From Nitrospirae bacterium GWB2_47_37 (GTDB lineage Bacteria > Nitrospirota > Thermodesulfovibrionia > Thermodesulfovibrionales > Dissulfurispiraceae): a stretch of DNA of 61,426 nt. This document shows, piece by piece, positions 35,704 to 45,182 of the stretch (position 1 is its first letter; every line of letters begins with the position of its first letter). The notes beneath the pieces were generated by a model. That model was not told where the DNA came from, made no database searches, and saw only the letters and a program-made list of their open reading frames with translations. The position numbers and the translations under genes were made by a program. The stretch spans positions 1-61,426 of the forward strand of contig MHDU01000055.1 in assembly GCA_001803635.1 (NCBI GenBank), given 5' to 3'.

Positions 35704-37341
35704 TTATACATTTAACGCATTCATATACTCATCCCTCAGTTTTTCCTTTGAAGTGCCCGCATCTATAAACTCCCACGGCAATATCTCGTCAAACCCCTTT
35801 TGCCTGAATATATAAAAGCCTATATCCGTTCCGGCCTTTGAGCACGCGGCTCTGTAATCGTCGGTTTTAACCATCTCCTTGAGAACGCCGAATACTCTCC
35901 TGTCGCCGGTTGAGAACATCCCCTGCATATGCGCGTATTTCGGCACATCGTGAAAGACCTTAACGCCTTTTTCATCCCTCAGCGCCTTTTTTATGAATTT
36001 CAATTTTCCCTTCACGGAATCGAGGGATTCCATGGGATGCCGTTGAAAAGGGGTGAAGGGCTTGGGAACAAAGGTGCTTATGCTCAAGATTATATTGCCC
36101 TTATTGGAAATTTTTCTCGCCTTTTTCACAAGCTCGATAATTCCTTCTATATCCTCATGCGTCTCCGTCGGAAGTCCTATCATAAAATAAAGCCTCAGAT
36201 TCTCGATGCCTGCATTTAAAATAAGTTCCGATGCAGCGAGAATATCCTCTTCCGTGATCTTTTTATTGACTACCTTCCTCATCCTTTCCGTTCCGGCCTC
36301 TGGAGCTATCGAGACGCTCTTATGCCCTTTCAGCAGTTCGACAAGCCCGGCGCTCTTCGCGCTCGCGCGGAGAGACGTGATGGAGAAGTCAACGCCTTCT
36401 ATGCATAATACATCCATAATATGCGGATAATCCGTAAGGGAAGGGCCGATTAATCCTATCTTTGGCGTAATCTCTTTCGCCCTGTCTATCTCCGTTTTTA
36501 TTGCCTCCAAATCTTTTTTCCTGACCGGGCTGTAAATATGCCCCACAAGGCAAAACCGGCAGTGCCACGGGCATCCCCTCATCGCCTCGATAAGATACAT
36601 ATCCGAAAATTCCGCTTCCGGCGTGATAATGGCGGTCGTGACAGGAGAAAGGGACAAGTCTTTTAAATATCTCCTCTTTATCTTTTCCGGAGCATTATTC
36701 AGAGGAATCCTTTTAGCTATGGTTCCATCATTGTTATAATCGATCCGATAAAACTCAGGCACATAAATGCCTTCGATATTCAATACTCCTCTTTTAATCT
36801 CGCCCTTTTGTCCTTTACCATTTGCCCTATATTCATCCAGAAATTCGTTCAGCGATTCCTCTGCCTCGCCTACAAAGATAATATCGAATACCGGCGCTAT
36901 GGGCTCGGGATTGAAAAAACAGCAGACTCCGCCTGCAATAAGCAGCGGATGGTATTCATTTCTTTCCAGTGCGCTGAAAGGTATTTTTGATATATCGAGT
37001 ATCTTTAAAATATTCGGATAATCGTTTTCAAAAGAGATAGAGAAGGCAACGATATCGAATTTGTTGAGAGGTCTTTTGGATTCACAAGAAAATACCGGAG
37101 TACCTGTCCTGATATATTCTTCCATATCCCTTTCATCCGGAAGGAACGCCCTTTCGCATACGACATCTTCCCTTTTGTTAAGAAGCCCGTAAATCCCCTG
37201 AAAACCTAAATTCGACATGCCTACATGGTAGGTGTTCGGATAGACAAGGCAGATGTTTATTTTTCCGCCGGGGTCTTTGAATATGGCGCCTTTTTCCTTT
37301 GAAAGGAGAGCGTCAACTTTTTCGATAAGCCTGCGGTTCAC
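35704..37341 (-). CDS. Radical-SAM protein with N-terminal B12-binding-like domain (TIGR03960-like)
   Basis: 545 residues with a GTG start. The N-terminal ~200 residues look like a cobalamin-binding Rossmann-type domain (NICLVYPNTYHVGMSNLGFQGIYGLL) but lack the DxHxxG cobalamin motif. The radical-SAM core has CPWHCRFC for the 4Fe-4S cluster. The general layout resembles the TIGR03960 family, often encoded near a DUF2344 partner and rng/rpl genes; here it follows ftsZ by 6 bases. Function is unknown. A possible weak heptanucleotide array lies at 36799-36826 in the linker between the domains. Confidence 0.8.
   Translation of the reverse strand: MNRRLIEKVDALLSKEKGAIFKDPGGKINICLVYPNTYHVGMSNLGFQGIYGLLNKREDVVCERAFLPDERDMEEYIRTGTPVFSCESKRPLNKFDIVAFSISFENDYPNILKILDISKIPFSALERNEYHPLLIAGGVCCFFNPEPIAPVFDIIFVGEAEESLNEFLDEYRANGKGQKGEIKRGVLNIEGIYVPEFYRIDYNNDGTIAKRIPLNNAPEKIKRRYLKDLSLSPVTTAIITPEAEFSDMYLIEAMRGCPWHCRFCLVGHIYSPVRKKDLEAIKTEIDRAKEITPKIGLIGPSLTDYPHIMDVLCIEGVDFSITSLRASAKSAGLVELLKGHKSVSIAPEAGTERMRKVVNKKITEEDILAASELILNAGIENLRLYFMIGLPTETHEDIEGIIELVKKARKISNKGNIILSISTFVPKPFTPFQRHPMESLDSVKGKLKFIKKALRDEKGVKVFHDVPKYAHMQGMFSTGDRRVFGVLKEMVKTDDYRAACSKAGTDIGFYIFRQKGFDEILPWEFIDAGTSKEKLRDEYMNALNV
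36799..36826. repeat. Possible degenerate heptanucleotide array in the radical-SAM gene
   Basis: Four 7-base units roughly NTTTGCC (for example CTTTACC, ATTTGCC) encode the Lys/Gly-rich linker NGKGQKGEI. This is weaker than the arrays in the mur genes. Confidence 0.35.
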
Positions 37342-37347
37342 ACTTTT

Positions 37348-38631
37348 TCAATCCCCTGTCTTCTTCCTCAAAAACGTCGGTATATCGTAAATATCTTCCT
37401 GCGGAAGAATGGATTCGTTCAAGACCGGCTTTTGATCTTCATTCTCTTTGGCAAGCATTTCCAACAAATTCTGTTCCGGCTCCGCGTTCCCGACATTGTC
37501 CGCTGTTTTTTCCGGCTCTTTTACGGCCTCTTTATGAATGATTCGTTCGAGGGGCTTTTGTTCGCTCCGCGGCATGCCGATATTTTTAGACAGTATCCTG
37601 TCTGATCCTTTAAGGCTTATAGGTTTTTTATCCGGGGTCCATTTCTTGACCTGAGGCAATTCGGCCTTCTCCACCCTGTCCTCGAGGCCGGTGGCTATGA
37701 CCGTCACCCTCACGTCGTCTTCCATATCGGGGTTTATAACCGCGCCGAGGATTATATTCGCCTCGTCATCGGCGGACTCGTAAATAAGCGACGACGCCTC
37801 CTGAACCGCGTCTATAGACATGTTCAAGCCTCCGGTTATATTAATCAGGATGCCCTTTGCGCCGTCGATGGACGACTCTTCTAAAAGAGGATTCGATATA
37901 GCCCTTTTCGCCGCTTCGAACGCGCCTCCGTCGCCCTTGCCGCTTCCTACTCCGATGACCGCCCTTCCCGCGTTTTCCATGATTGACTTTACGTCCGCGA
38001 AATCCAGATTTATAAGGCCGGGGATTAATATCAAATCCGAAATACCCTGTATCGCCTGCCGCAATACGTCATTGGCTATGGAAAAAGACTTAAGAAGAGG
38101 AGTTCCCTTTTCTACGACGAGATGAATCCTGTCATTGGGAATTGTTATCAAGGTATCGACATGTTTTTTGAGTTCCCGGATGCCCTCCTCCGCGTTAATG
38201 GCCCTCTTCCTGCCTTCATAATAAAACGGCTTTGTAACCACGCCTACGGTTAAAATGCCCATCTCCCGCGCAAGGCTCGCAACCACCGGAGACGCGCCGG
38301 TTCCTGTTCCGCCGCCCATGCCGGCGGTGATAAATATCATGTCGGCGCCCTCTATGCACCCCGCAAGGGTGTCTTTATCGTCTATCGCGGCCTGCCTGCC
38401 TACGACGGGATTCGAGCCCGCGCCGAGGCCCTTTGTGAGGCCGGCGCCTATCTTTACCTTTACCGGAGCCAGCGACGCTTCGAGATGCTGGGCATCAGTA
38501 TTGACGGTTATAAATTCAACGCCGTAGATATTGGCCGCTACCATGCTGTTGACGGCATTGCTGCCCCCGCCCCCGACTCCGACCACCTTTATTTTCGCAA
38601 CCGGCCTTCCGATGTCCTCCAGTTCAAACAT
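37348..38631 (-). CDS. ftsZ: Cell division protein FtsZ
   Basis: 427 residues. The tubulin-like GTPase domain contains GVGGGGSNAVN, the signature GMGGGTGTGASPVVASLARE and NLDFADVKSIM. A Lys/Glu-rich linker of ~75 residues from about residue 325 and a C-terminal conserved peptide (YDIPTFLRKK) for FtsA/ZipA-type partners follow. It forms the cytokinetic ring at the membrane. It lies 9 bases after ftsA, at the usual end of the dcw cluster. Confidence 0.97.
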   Translation of the reverse strand: MFELEDIGRPVAKIKVVGVGGGGSNAVNSMVAANIYGVEFITVNTDAQHLEASLAPVKVKIGAGLTKGLGAGSNPVVGRQAAIDDKDTLAGCIEGADMIFITAGMGGGTGTGASPVVASLAREMGILTVGVVTKPFYYEGRKRAINAEEGIRELKKHVDTLITIPNDRIHLVVEKGTPLLKSFSIANDVLRQAIQGISDLILIPGLINLDFADVKSIMENAGRAVIGVGSGKGDGGAFEAAKRAISNPLLEESSIDGAKGILINITGGLNMSIDAVQEASSLIYESADDEANIILGAVINPDMEDDVRVTVIATGLEDRVEKAELPQVKKWTPDKKPISLKGSDRILSKNIGMPRSEQKPLERIIHKEAVKEPEKTADNVGNAEPEQNLLEMLAKENEDQKPVLNESILPQEDIYDIPTFLRKKTGD

Positions 38632-38640
38632 AGAAGCCTC

Positions 38641-39936
38641 CTATTTTTTGCCTAATATATTTTTAAACCATCCGGCCATTTTGGCAATGATCCTGTTGAA
38701 TATATCCGAAGAAAAACCGCTCCGCTCCGAAGGCATCATCGCCTCGATGCCGTATAAAACGAGCCCGACGCCCGTGGCGTACATGGGGTTGTTGAATTCG
38801 CCTTTCAATTCGCCCGTTGCATTGCCGTTCATTGTCCGTGCGCCGGAGCCATTATTGAAATTCTCCGCGGACAAATAAGGATACCCTATTCGCACGGGCA
38901 TAGACAGCATCGCCTCGGCCATCCTGTCAAATCCCGCGAGGAGAGAAGACCCTCCGGTCAACACGAGACCGGATATAATAAAACCGTTATTTTGCAAACC
39001 GTCGATTTCCTGTTTAACGAGTTCGAGGAGTTCTTCGCATCTCGGCTGGAGTATCTCGGCGATATATTTCTTAGGGATGCCCCTTACCTGGCCGTCAATG
39101 GCAACTACGTCCACCTCCGCCGGATTGCCGCTTTCAGGAAGTATAGAGCCGTATTTCTTCTTCACCCTTTCGGCCTCATGAAACGGCAGCCTCAGCCCGA
39201 CGGATATGTCGTTCGTGAAATGATTGCCTCCTATGCCGAGCACCGACGTATGCCTGAGCCATCCCTCTTTATATACGGCGATGTCCGTAGTGCCTCCGCC
39301 GATATCAACGAGGGCGATCCCCATGTCGCGCTCATCATCCGTCAATGTAGCGCCCGCTGATGCAAGCGGCTGGAGGACTATATCGGCGACCTCAAGCCCC
39401 GCCCTTTCGCAGCACTTTAAAAGATTCTGCACCGATGACACTGCGCCGGTAACTATATAAACCTTTACTTCCAGCCTGACGCCCGCCATTCCCACAGGGT
39501 CTTTTATCCCTTCCTGCCCGTCGAGGATAAAATCCGTGGGAAGGACGTGAAGCATTTCCCTGTCGAGAGGAACATACACCGCGCTTGCCGCATCGATGGC
39601 CCTTTCTACGTCCTCGGCGGTTACCTCTTTGCCTTTTATCCCGACCGCTCCGTAACTGTTGAAACTCTTTATATGGCTTCCGGCAATGCCTACAAGCACA
39701 TCTTTTATAACCATGCCTAAATGATCTTCCACATCGGCAACGGCCCTTTTTATGGAATTAGCCGTGGCCTCCATATCGATAACAACGCCTTTTCTCAGGC
39801 CGGTGGACGGATGCGAGCTGACGGACAGGATATTCATGCCGCCATCCGTTATCTCTCCGGCAATAGCGCATATCTTGGTCGTGCCCACATCGAGGCCGAT
39901 AATGATATTGTTATTTCGTCTTCTTTTCTCCGCCAC
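38641..39936 (-). CDS. ftsA: Cell division protein FtsA
   Basis: 431 residues from a GTG at 39936 that has GAAGAGG upstream; a TTG at 39945 in the same frame is an alternative. The actin-like fold shows GLDVGTTKICAIAG (phosphate 1), the SHI-containing 1C domain, VDIGGGTTDIAVY (phosphate 2) and LTGGSSLLAGFD. A C-terminal amphipathic helix (IIAKMAGWFKNILGKK) is the membrane anchor for FtsZ. The start region overlaps the end of ftsQ by 26 bases. Confidence 0.95.
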   Translation of the reverse strand: MAEKRRRNNNIIIGLDVGTTKICAIAGEITDGGMNILSVSSHPSTGLRKGVVIDMEATANSIKRAVADVEDHLGMVIKDVLVGIAGSHIKSFNSYGAVGIKGKEVTAEDVERAIDAASAVYVPLDREMLHVLPTDFILDGQEGIKDPVGMAGVRLEVKVYIVTGAVSSVQNLLKCCERAGLEVADIVLQPLASAGATLTDDERDMGIALVDIGGGTTDIAVYKEGWLRHTSVLGIGGNHFTNDISVGLRLPFHEAERVKKKYGSILPESGNPAEVDVVAIDGQVRGIPKKYIAEILQPRCEELLELVKQEIDGLQNNGFIISGLVLTGGSSLLAGFDRMAEAMLSMPVRIGYPYLSAENFNNGSGARTMNGNATGELKGEFNNPMYATGVGLVLYGIEAMMPSERSGFSSDIFNRIIAKMAGWFKNILGKK

Positions 39937-40690
39937 TTTCTTCAACCTCTTCCGAACGACCGGCAGGTTTTACTATTATCTTATCGGCAAACCTGAGGTC
40001 TATATGCTCTACGGCGATATTCCTTTTTTCTATCTCGTCCTTCGCGAACTCCAGCCTCTCGATCTTTTTCTCGAAATCGCCGGCGCCTATCTTTATGGCT
40101 ATGCTGCCCAGCTTTAAAGTTATATCCTCCGGCCTCTGCCCGGTTATCTCGATACTGCCTCCGTAAGACAAAGTCCGCCTATTAAGGACATTCACGAATT
40201 TTACCGCCTCTGCGTAGGCTTCTCTGTTCCTGTTATGGTCTATGTCTTTTATTATCGGTAAAAACAGCACCGTGCCTTCCTTCAGCGGCTCGAGGATGTT
40301 TCCATCCCTGTCTATGAGATACGGCCTTCCCGCTATGTTGAAAATCGCGATAGGTTCCGCCTCGGTAACGTTCACAACTATCTTACCCGACAATTCCTTG
40401 CGGATAACGGCATCCCTTACCCACGGAGACCTCCTGAGCCTGCCGTAAAGCTCTCTCCCGGAAACCCCGAAGAGTTCGTCTTCCTTATACACTTTAATCA
40501 GCGACCTCAATTCGTCGTTCTTGAGATGGCGGTTGCCGATAAACACTATCTCTTTAACCGAAAAGGAATGCGTAATGAAAAAATACATCGCGATTCCCGA
40601 AACGATAAAAAGGATACCCATAAAGACCGCGAACTTTATCTTCTTGCTCTCTTTTTTCCTCTGTAATGTCCTTATGTTTCTCCTGTTCAT
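39911..40690 (-). CDS. ftsQ: Cell division protein FtsQ/DivIB
   Basis: 259 residues: a basic cytoplasmic N-terminus, one transmembrane helix (~residues 20-40), a POTRA domain that begins [23 protein letters not shown], and the FtsQ beta domain with [12 protein letters not shown]. It scaffolds FtsL/FtsB/FtsW/FtsI in the divisome. The start overlaps the ddl stop by 4 bases. Confidence 0.92.
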   Translation of the reverse strand: MNRRNIRTLQRKKESKKIKFAVFMGILFIVSGIAMYFFITHSFSVKEIVFIGNRHLKNDELRSLIKVYKEDELFGVSGRELYGRLRRSPWVRDAVIRKELSGKIVVNVTEAEPIAIFNIAGRPYLIDRDGNILEPLKEGTVLFLPIIKDIDHNRNREAYAEAVKFVNVLNRRTLSYGGSIEITGQRPEDITLKLGSIAIKIGAGDFEKKIERLEFAKDEIEKRNIAVEHIDLRFADKIIVKPAGRSEEVEESGGEKKTK

Positions 40691-41607
40691 GCCTTAAGCG
40701 CCTGCCTCAGTATTTCCTCTATCAATCGCGGGAAATCCATACCAGCAAGCCCTGCTATTTTCGGCAGAAGGCTCGTCTCCGTCATGCCCGGAATCGTATT
40801 CGCTTCAAGTATGTACGGCTCGTCGGATCCGCTCAATATGAAATCGACCCTCGTAGCTCCTTTGCATCCGAGGGCGTTATGCGCCTTCAATGCGGTGTCC
40901 TTGAGCATTTCGTAGGCAGCGCCGTCAATTTCAGGCGGCAATATGTATTGGGTGAGTCCCGCAGTATATTTGGCCTCATAGCTGTAAAATTCCTTTGAAG
41001 GCCGCACTTCAACCCCTCCGAGCGCCTGCTGCCCGAGTATGCCTATCTGTATCTCTTTTCCTTTGATATATTTTTCGACAATTATCTTCTCTCCGTATTT
41101 AAAAGCGTCTTTCAGCGCATTATCAAGCTCTGTCTCCTTTTTCACTATACTCACGCCGATGCTCGATCCCTCGGCAACGGGCTTTACTACCCACGGCATT
41201 TCAAAACCGGTTTTGAGTTTGGAATCGGGGGTCGGGAGTTCCGAACGCCGAACAATAATAAACGGCGCAACAGGTATGCCGTGATGTAGGAAAATCTTCT
41301 TTGACGCCTCCTTGTCCATAGCGATGGCCGACGCCATAACACCGGAGCCTGTGTAGAGTATTCCCATAACCTCCAGCAGGCCTTGTATCGCCCCGTTTTC
41401 TCCATGCCCGCCGTGCAGGGCTATAAAGGCGATCCCGACTTTTTCCTTTTTCAAATCCTCGCAGAGATTCTCGGACGCATCGATAAAAACCGCGTCATAC
41501 CCGAGACCGAGCAGGGCCTTATGTATCGCTCCGCCGCTTTTAAGCGACACTTCGCGTTCAGCGGATGTCCCGCCGGCAAGAACCCCTATGCGTTTACCGG
41601 TTATCAT
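40687..41607 (-). CDS. ddl: D-alanine-D-alanine ligase
   Basis: 306 residues with the DdlB-type ATP-grasp pattern: [80 protein letters not shown]. It joins two D-alanines for peptidoglycan precursor synthesis. A 42-base heptanucleotide array (41212-41253) encodes the extra loop [15 protein letters not shown] between VAPFIIV and MPWVVKP, in front of the ATP-binding part. Confidence 0.95.
   Translation of the reverse strand: MITGKRIGVLAGGTSAEREVSLKSGGAIHKALLGLGYDAVFIDASENLCEDLKKEKVGIAFIALHGGHGENGAIQGLLEVMGILYTGSGVMASAIAMDKEASKKIFLHHGIPVAPFIIVRRSELPTPDSKLKTGFEMPWVVKPVAEGSSIGVSIVKKETELDNALKDAFKYGEKIIVEKYIKGKEIQIGILGQQALGGVEVRPSKEFYSYEAKYTAGLTQYILPPEIDGAAYEMLKDTALKAHNALGCKGATRVDFILSGSDEPYILEANTIPGMTETSLLPKIAGLAGMDFPRLIEEILRQALKA
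41212..41253. repeat. Heptanucleotide array in ddl (6 units)
   Basis: Six consecutive 7-base units with a common NNNGARN-like pattern (for example TTTGAGT, CGGGAGT, GCCGAAC). The array is exactly 42 bases, or 14 codons, and is in frame within ddl. Confidence 0.65.
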
Positions 41608-41734
41608 GAATTGTCGTTACTCCTCAAATTTATTGACCCCTATTTTATCAGTTAAGCGCATAATATCTCCAATCCGCCTCTCCATAATCTCAATCTTCCT
41701 GCCTATTGATATTTACAACTTCGGCTATGCTCTT

Positions 41735-42652
41735 TTATTCAATATAACCGCTTCTCCCTAAAATCCTTATCTCCGGTTCAAGAATAATCCCGAATTTTTC
41801 TTTCACTTTACTGCTCACAGTATCCATCAGTTTAAGAAAATCGTCTGCCGTTCCTTTTCCATTGTTTATAAAAAAATTGGCGTGCATTGCGCTGACCTCT
41901 ATATCTCCGGCCCTCATGCCCTTGCATCCTGCTTCGTCTATGAGCCTGCCTGCGGCTATATCTTTCGGGTTTTTAAATACGCATCCTGCCGATGCCTTTG
42001 ATACGGGCTGTTTCGATTTCTTTTCTTTTATGAATTCATCTATTCTTTTTCTAACTTCAACAGGTTCATCTTTTTTAAGCGATAAAACAGCGCTGAGAAT
42101 AATAGAATCGGGAGGGATCTTTGCGCTTCTATATTGAAAGTTCATATCGCTTACGGATAATTCTTTTATGCCTACATCAGGCATTAATAAATTAACGGAT
42201 TTAATCACGTCCTTAATCTCGAACCCGAATGAGCCGGCGTTCCCCGCAATCGCTCCTCCGATAGAACCCGGAATGCCCGCCAGCCCTTCCATGCCGCCGA
42301 ATCCATTTTCGACGCACATGTTTATGACCTTTTGAAGGGAGCATCCTGCTTCAATATTAAGCGTTGCGCGTTCGGCGTTCAGCGCAATGTTATTCATCTT
42401 TGATGTGAAAATAACCGCGCCCTCGATACCGTTGTCTCTTACGAGGATATTTGTTCCTCCACCGATAACGATAGATAGAATTCGTTCGGCAGCAAGAATT
42501 CTTTTGAGTTCAGAAAGGGAGGATTCATCCGGGAAAAACGTCATATCGGCAGGGCCGCCGATCTTTAAAGAGGTATGCCGGGACATCGGCTCGTCGAACC
42601 TGATGTCGATGTCTCGTGAAATACAAAACTCTTTTAGAAGTTCATATCCCAT
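41735..42652 (-). CDS. murB: UDP-N-acetylenolpyruvoylglucosamine reductase
   Basis: 305 residues, FAD-linked oxidoreductase family. FAD-binding: HTSLKIGGPADMTFFP and VIGGGTNILVRDNGIEG; MurB domain: GLAGIPGSIGGAIAGNAGSFG and KASAGCVFKNP. It reduces UDP-GlcNAc-enolpyruvate to UDP-MurNAc. A 127-base gap to ddl shows only a 22-codon frame without support. It starts 12 bases after murC. Confidence 0.95.
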   Translation of the reverse strand: MGYELLKEFCISRDIDIRFDEPMSRHTSLKIGGPADMTFFPDESSLSELKRILAAERILSIVIGGGTNILVRDNGIEGAVIFTSKMNNIALNAERATLNIEAGCSLQKVINMCVENGFGGMEGLAGIPGSIGGAIAGNAGSFGFEIKDVIKSVNLLMPDVGIKELSVSDMNFQYRSAKIPPDSIILSAVLSLKKDEPVEVRKRIDEFIKEKKSKQPVSKASAGCVFKNPKDIAAGRLIDEAGCKGMRAGDIEVSAMHANFFINNGKGTADDFLKLMDTVSSKVKEKFGIILEPEIRILGRSGYIE

Positions 42653-42664
42653 GAATAAACTCCA

Positions 42665-44053
42665 TTATCTCATTACTCCGACGCTCCTTAACTTATTCAG
42701 TATCTCATCGCCCATCTTATACACGTCTCCGGCGCCGAGGGTTATAAGCACATCTCCTGATTTAAGCTCTGAGACTATCTTTTCTACCATTTCCTTTCTG
42801 TCGGGAATATAATACGCGTCCTTCCGCCCTGTTTTATTTATCATCTTTAAAAGATTGCCTGAATTTATTCCATCTATGGGTTTCTCACCGGCAGGGTATA
42901 TGTCCATCAAAAACAATCTATCCGAATTATCGAAACTCGCAGAAAATTCATCCATCAAATCCCTTGTCCTCGTATATCTGTGAGGCTGGAACAAGATAAA
43001 TAGCCTGTTTTCGTTAAAACATTCACGGGCCGCCTTGAGAGTAGCCTGCACTTCCGAGGGATGATGACCGTAATCATCAAAAACCTTTATACCGTTTACA
43101 TCACCCTTTAATTCGAATCTTCTGTGAATTCCGCCGAAACCGCAGAGCGCCTTTGAGATGACTTCCATAGGGATCTGCAGTTCTATGCCTACGGCTATCG
43201 CGGCAAGGCTGTTCAAAACATTATGCCTTCCCGGCACCGGCAGGGTAAATGTTCCCAATGAGTTACCTTCATGCACCGCCTCGAAAACCATCTTAGCGCC
43301 GGAATGCCTTATGTCCCTCGCGTAAATATCCGAATCTTCGGACAATCCGTAAGTGATGAATTTTCTCCGTATGGAAGGGATTATCTCACGGAGATATTCG
43401 TTCTCCTTACAGACAACGGCAATGCCGTAAAAGGGTATTTTGTTTATGAATGAAATGAACGCGTTTTTAAGCGATTCCATGTCCTTGAAGAAATCCATAT
43501 GCTCTTTATCGATGTTTGTTATTACGGCGATTGTGGGATTCAATTTCAGAAAGGAGCCGTCGCTTTCGTCAGCCTCAGCAACAAGATAATCGCCCTGTCC
43601 CAGCTTCGCGTTGCTTCCCATGGAGTTTAGTTTCCCGCCTATGACTACGGTCGGATCAAGCCCCCCTTCTCCGAGCACCGTAGCTACTAAAGAGGTAACG
43701 GTCGTCTTGCCGTGCGCTCCGGCTACCAGGATTCCGTATTTAAGCCTGCCGAGTTCCGCGAGCATCTCCGCCCTCGGAATCACCGGAATAGACCTTTGTT
43801 TGGCTTCGACAACCTCCGGATTGGCCTGAGAAACCGCTGATGATATAACGACTACGTGTGCGTGGTCGATATTGTCGCCAGTATGCCCTATATATATTTT
43901 TATACCGAGGCCCTTAAGCCTGTTGGTCGTTTCGGATTCCTTGATGTCCGAGCCGGTCACATCATAGCCGAGATTGTGCAGGACCTCCGCTATGCCGCTC
44001 ATCCCGACCCCGCCTATGCCTACAAAATGAATGATCCTGTATTTATTGAACAA
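42665..44053 (-). CDS. murC: UDP-N-acetylmuramate-L-alanine ligase
   Basis: 462 residues. The start is a TTG with GGAGG seven bases upstream; no in-frame ATG is available before the GIGGVGMSGIA nucleotide motif. ATP site: GAHGKTTVTSL. Central and C-terminal Mur ligase domains include NIDKEHMDFF, GIHRRFELKG and DDYGHHPSE. It adds L-Ala to UDP-MurNAc. Located 13 bases after murG. Confidence 0.95.
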   Translation of the reverse strand: MFNKYRIIHFVGIGGVGMSGIAEVLHNLGYDVTGSDIKESETTNRLKGLGIKIYIGHTGDNIDHAHVVVISSAVSQANPEVVEAKQRSIPVIPRAEMLAELGRLKYGILVAGAHGKTTVTSLVATVLGEGGLDPTVVIGGKLNSMGSNAKLGQGDYLVAEADESDGSFLKLNPTIAVITNIDKEHMDFFKDMESLKNAFISFINKIPFYGIAVVCKENEYLREIIPSIRRKFITYGLSEDSDIYARDIRHSGAKMVFEAVHEGNSLGTFTLPVPGRHNVLNSLAAIAVGIELQIPMEVISKALCGFGGIHRRFELKGDVNGIKVFDDYGHHPSEVQATLKAARECFNENRLFILFQPHRYTRTRDLMDEFSASFDNSDRLFLMDIYPAGEKPIDGINSGNLLKMINKTGRKDAYYIPDRKEMVEKIVSELKSGDVLITLGAGDVYKMGDEILNKLRSVGVMR

Positions 44054-44066
44054 CGCATTGCCTCCG

Positions 44067-45182
44067 TTATTTTTTTATCAAACTCAGCGCGATATCCACG
44101 ATCTTCTCCGCCGCATCCATCCTGCCGAAGGCCGAAGCGGCATTCCGCATCTCTTTCCGGGCCTTTTCATCGGAATAAAGCTCCCGCAACGCCTCCGCGA
44201 GCCCCTCGCCGCTTAATTCCCTGTCCAGTATCATCCGGGCGGCGCCCATGTCTTCAAGCTTTCTGGCGTTCAATTCCTGATGATTGGCTGCCGCATGGGG
44301 ATAGGGTATCAATATGGCGGGTTTCCCTACGGCCGTGATCTCCGACAGCGTAGTTGCGCCGGCCCTGCATATCACGATATCCGCAACCGCGTATGCCTCT
44401 GCCATCTGATATATAAACGGCACCACAATGCCGTTAAACCCGAGCCTGCGGTAAACGTCCTTAACCTTCTCGTAATCGCCCTGTCCTGTCTGGTGCAGAA
44501 ACTGGATATTCTGCCTTAAATCGAGAAGGTAATTCAATGCCTCTATCATAGACTTGTTTATATTTCTCGCGCCCGAACTGCCGCCGAAAACGAAAACCGT
44601 GAATTTCTCTTTTTCGAGAGGGAATAAGGTATACGGATCCGTATCTTTATCCGCGTCTTTATCCGCATTCCTATCGGCTATTTGCTTCCTTATGGGATTC
44701 CCCGTCAGATAGCACCTGTCTCTCGGGAAGAAAGAAGTGCTTTCCTGATACGTGACCGCAACGGCATCGGAAAATTTTCCGAGAAGCTTATTAGCAAGTC
44801 CCGGGACCGAATTCTGTTCGAGTATCATGGTAGGGACGCCCTTTAAATACGCAGTAAACACCATCCCCACGGACGCGTACCCGCCGACGCCTATTACAAT
44901 GTCCGGCCTTATCGATTTAAGGATGCGGTAAGACTCGATGATGGAAATAAGGAATACAAAGAACGCCTTTATTTTTTTAAAAAGGGATTTGCCGACCAGC
45001 CCTTCAGCCTTCAGGAACCTTATGGGATAACCTTCCCTCGGTATAACCTTAGCCTCGATGCCGTGCTCCGTCCCTACAAAAAATACGGAATTTTTTTGTT
45101 CCCTGCGCTTGAATTCCTCCGCTGTCGCGATACCCGGGTAAAGATGCCCGCCCGTTCCTCCGCCTGCAATGATTATTTTCAT
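44067..45182 (-). CDS. murG: UDP-GlcNAc:undecaprenyl-PP-MurNAc-pentapeptide GlcNAc transferase
   Basis: 371 residues, GT28 family. N-terminal GGGTGGHLYPGIA, central FGGSSGARNIN and C-terminal ICRAGATTLSEITAVGKPAILIPYPHAA motifs. It makes lipid II on the inner face of the membrane. An Asp/Lys-rich insertion (ADRNADKDADKDTDP) is encoded by a 12-base tandem repeat at 44641-44676. Start overlaps ftsW by 4 bases. Confidence 0.95.
   Translation of the reverse strand: MKIIIAGGGTGGHLYPGIATAEEFKRREQKNSVFFVGTEHGIEAKVIPREGYPIRFLKAEGLVGKSLFKKIKAFFVFLISIIESYRILKSIRPDIVIGVGGYASVGMVFTAYLKGVPTMILEQNSVPGLANKLLGKFSDAVAVTYQESTSFFPRDRCYLTGNPIRKQIADRNADKDADKDTDPYTLFPLEKEKFTVFVFGGSSGARNINKSMIEALNYLLDLRQNIQFLHQTGQGDYEKVKDVYRRLGFNGIVVPFIYQMAEAYAVADIVICRAGATTLSEITAVGKPAILIPYPHAAANHQELNARKLEDMGAARMILDRELSGEGLAEALRELYSDEKARKEMRNAASAFGRMDAAEKIVDIALSLIKK
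44641..44676. repeat. 12-base tandem repeat in murG
   Basis: Three imperfect 12-base units (GCGTCTTTATCC type) encode the repeating DKDADKD peptide in MurG. Being a multiple of three, changes in copy number keep the frame. Confidence 0.6.

Noticed and set aside
41608-41734. 22-codon frame between ddl and murB
   Set aside because: Too short, with no ribosome site or overlap to support translation.
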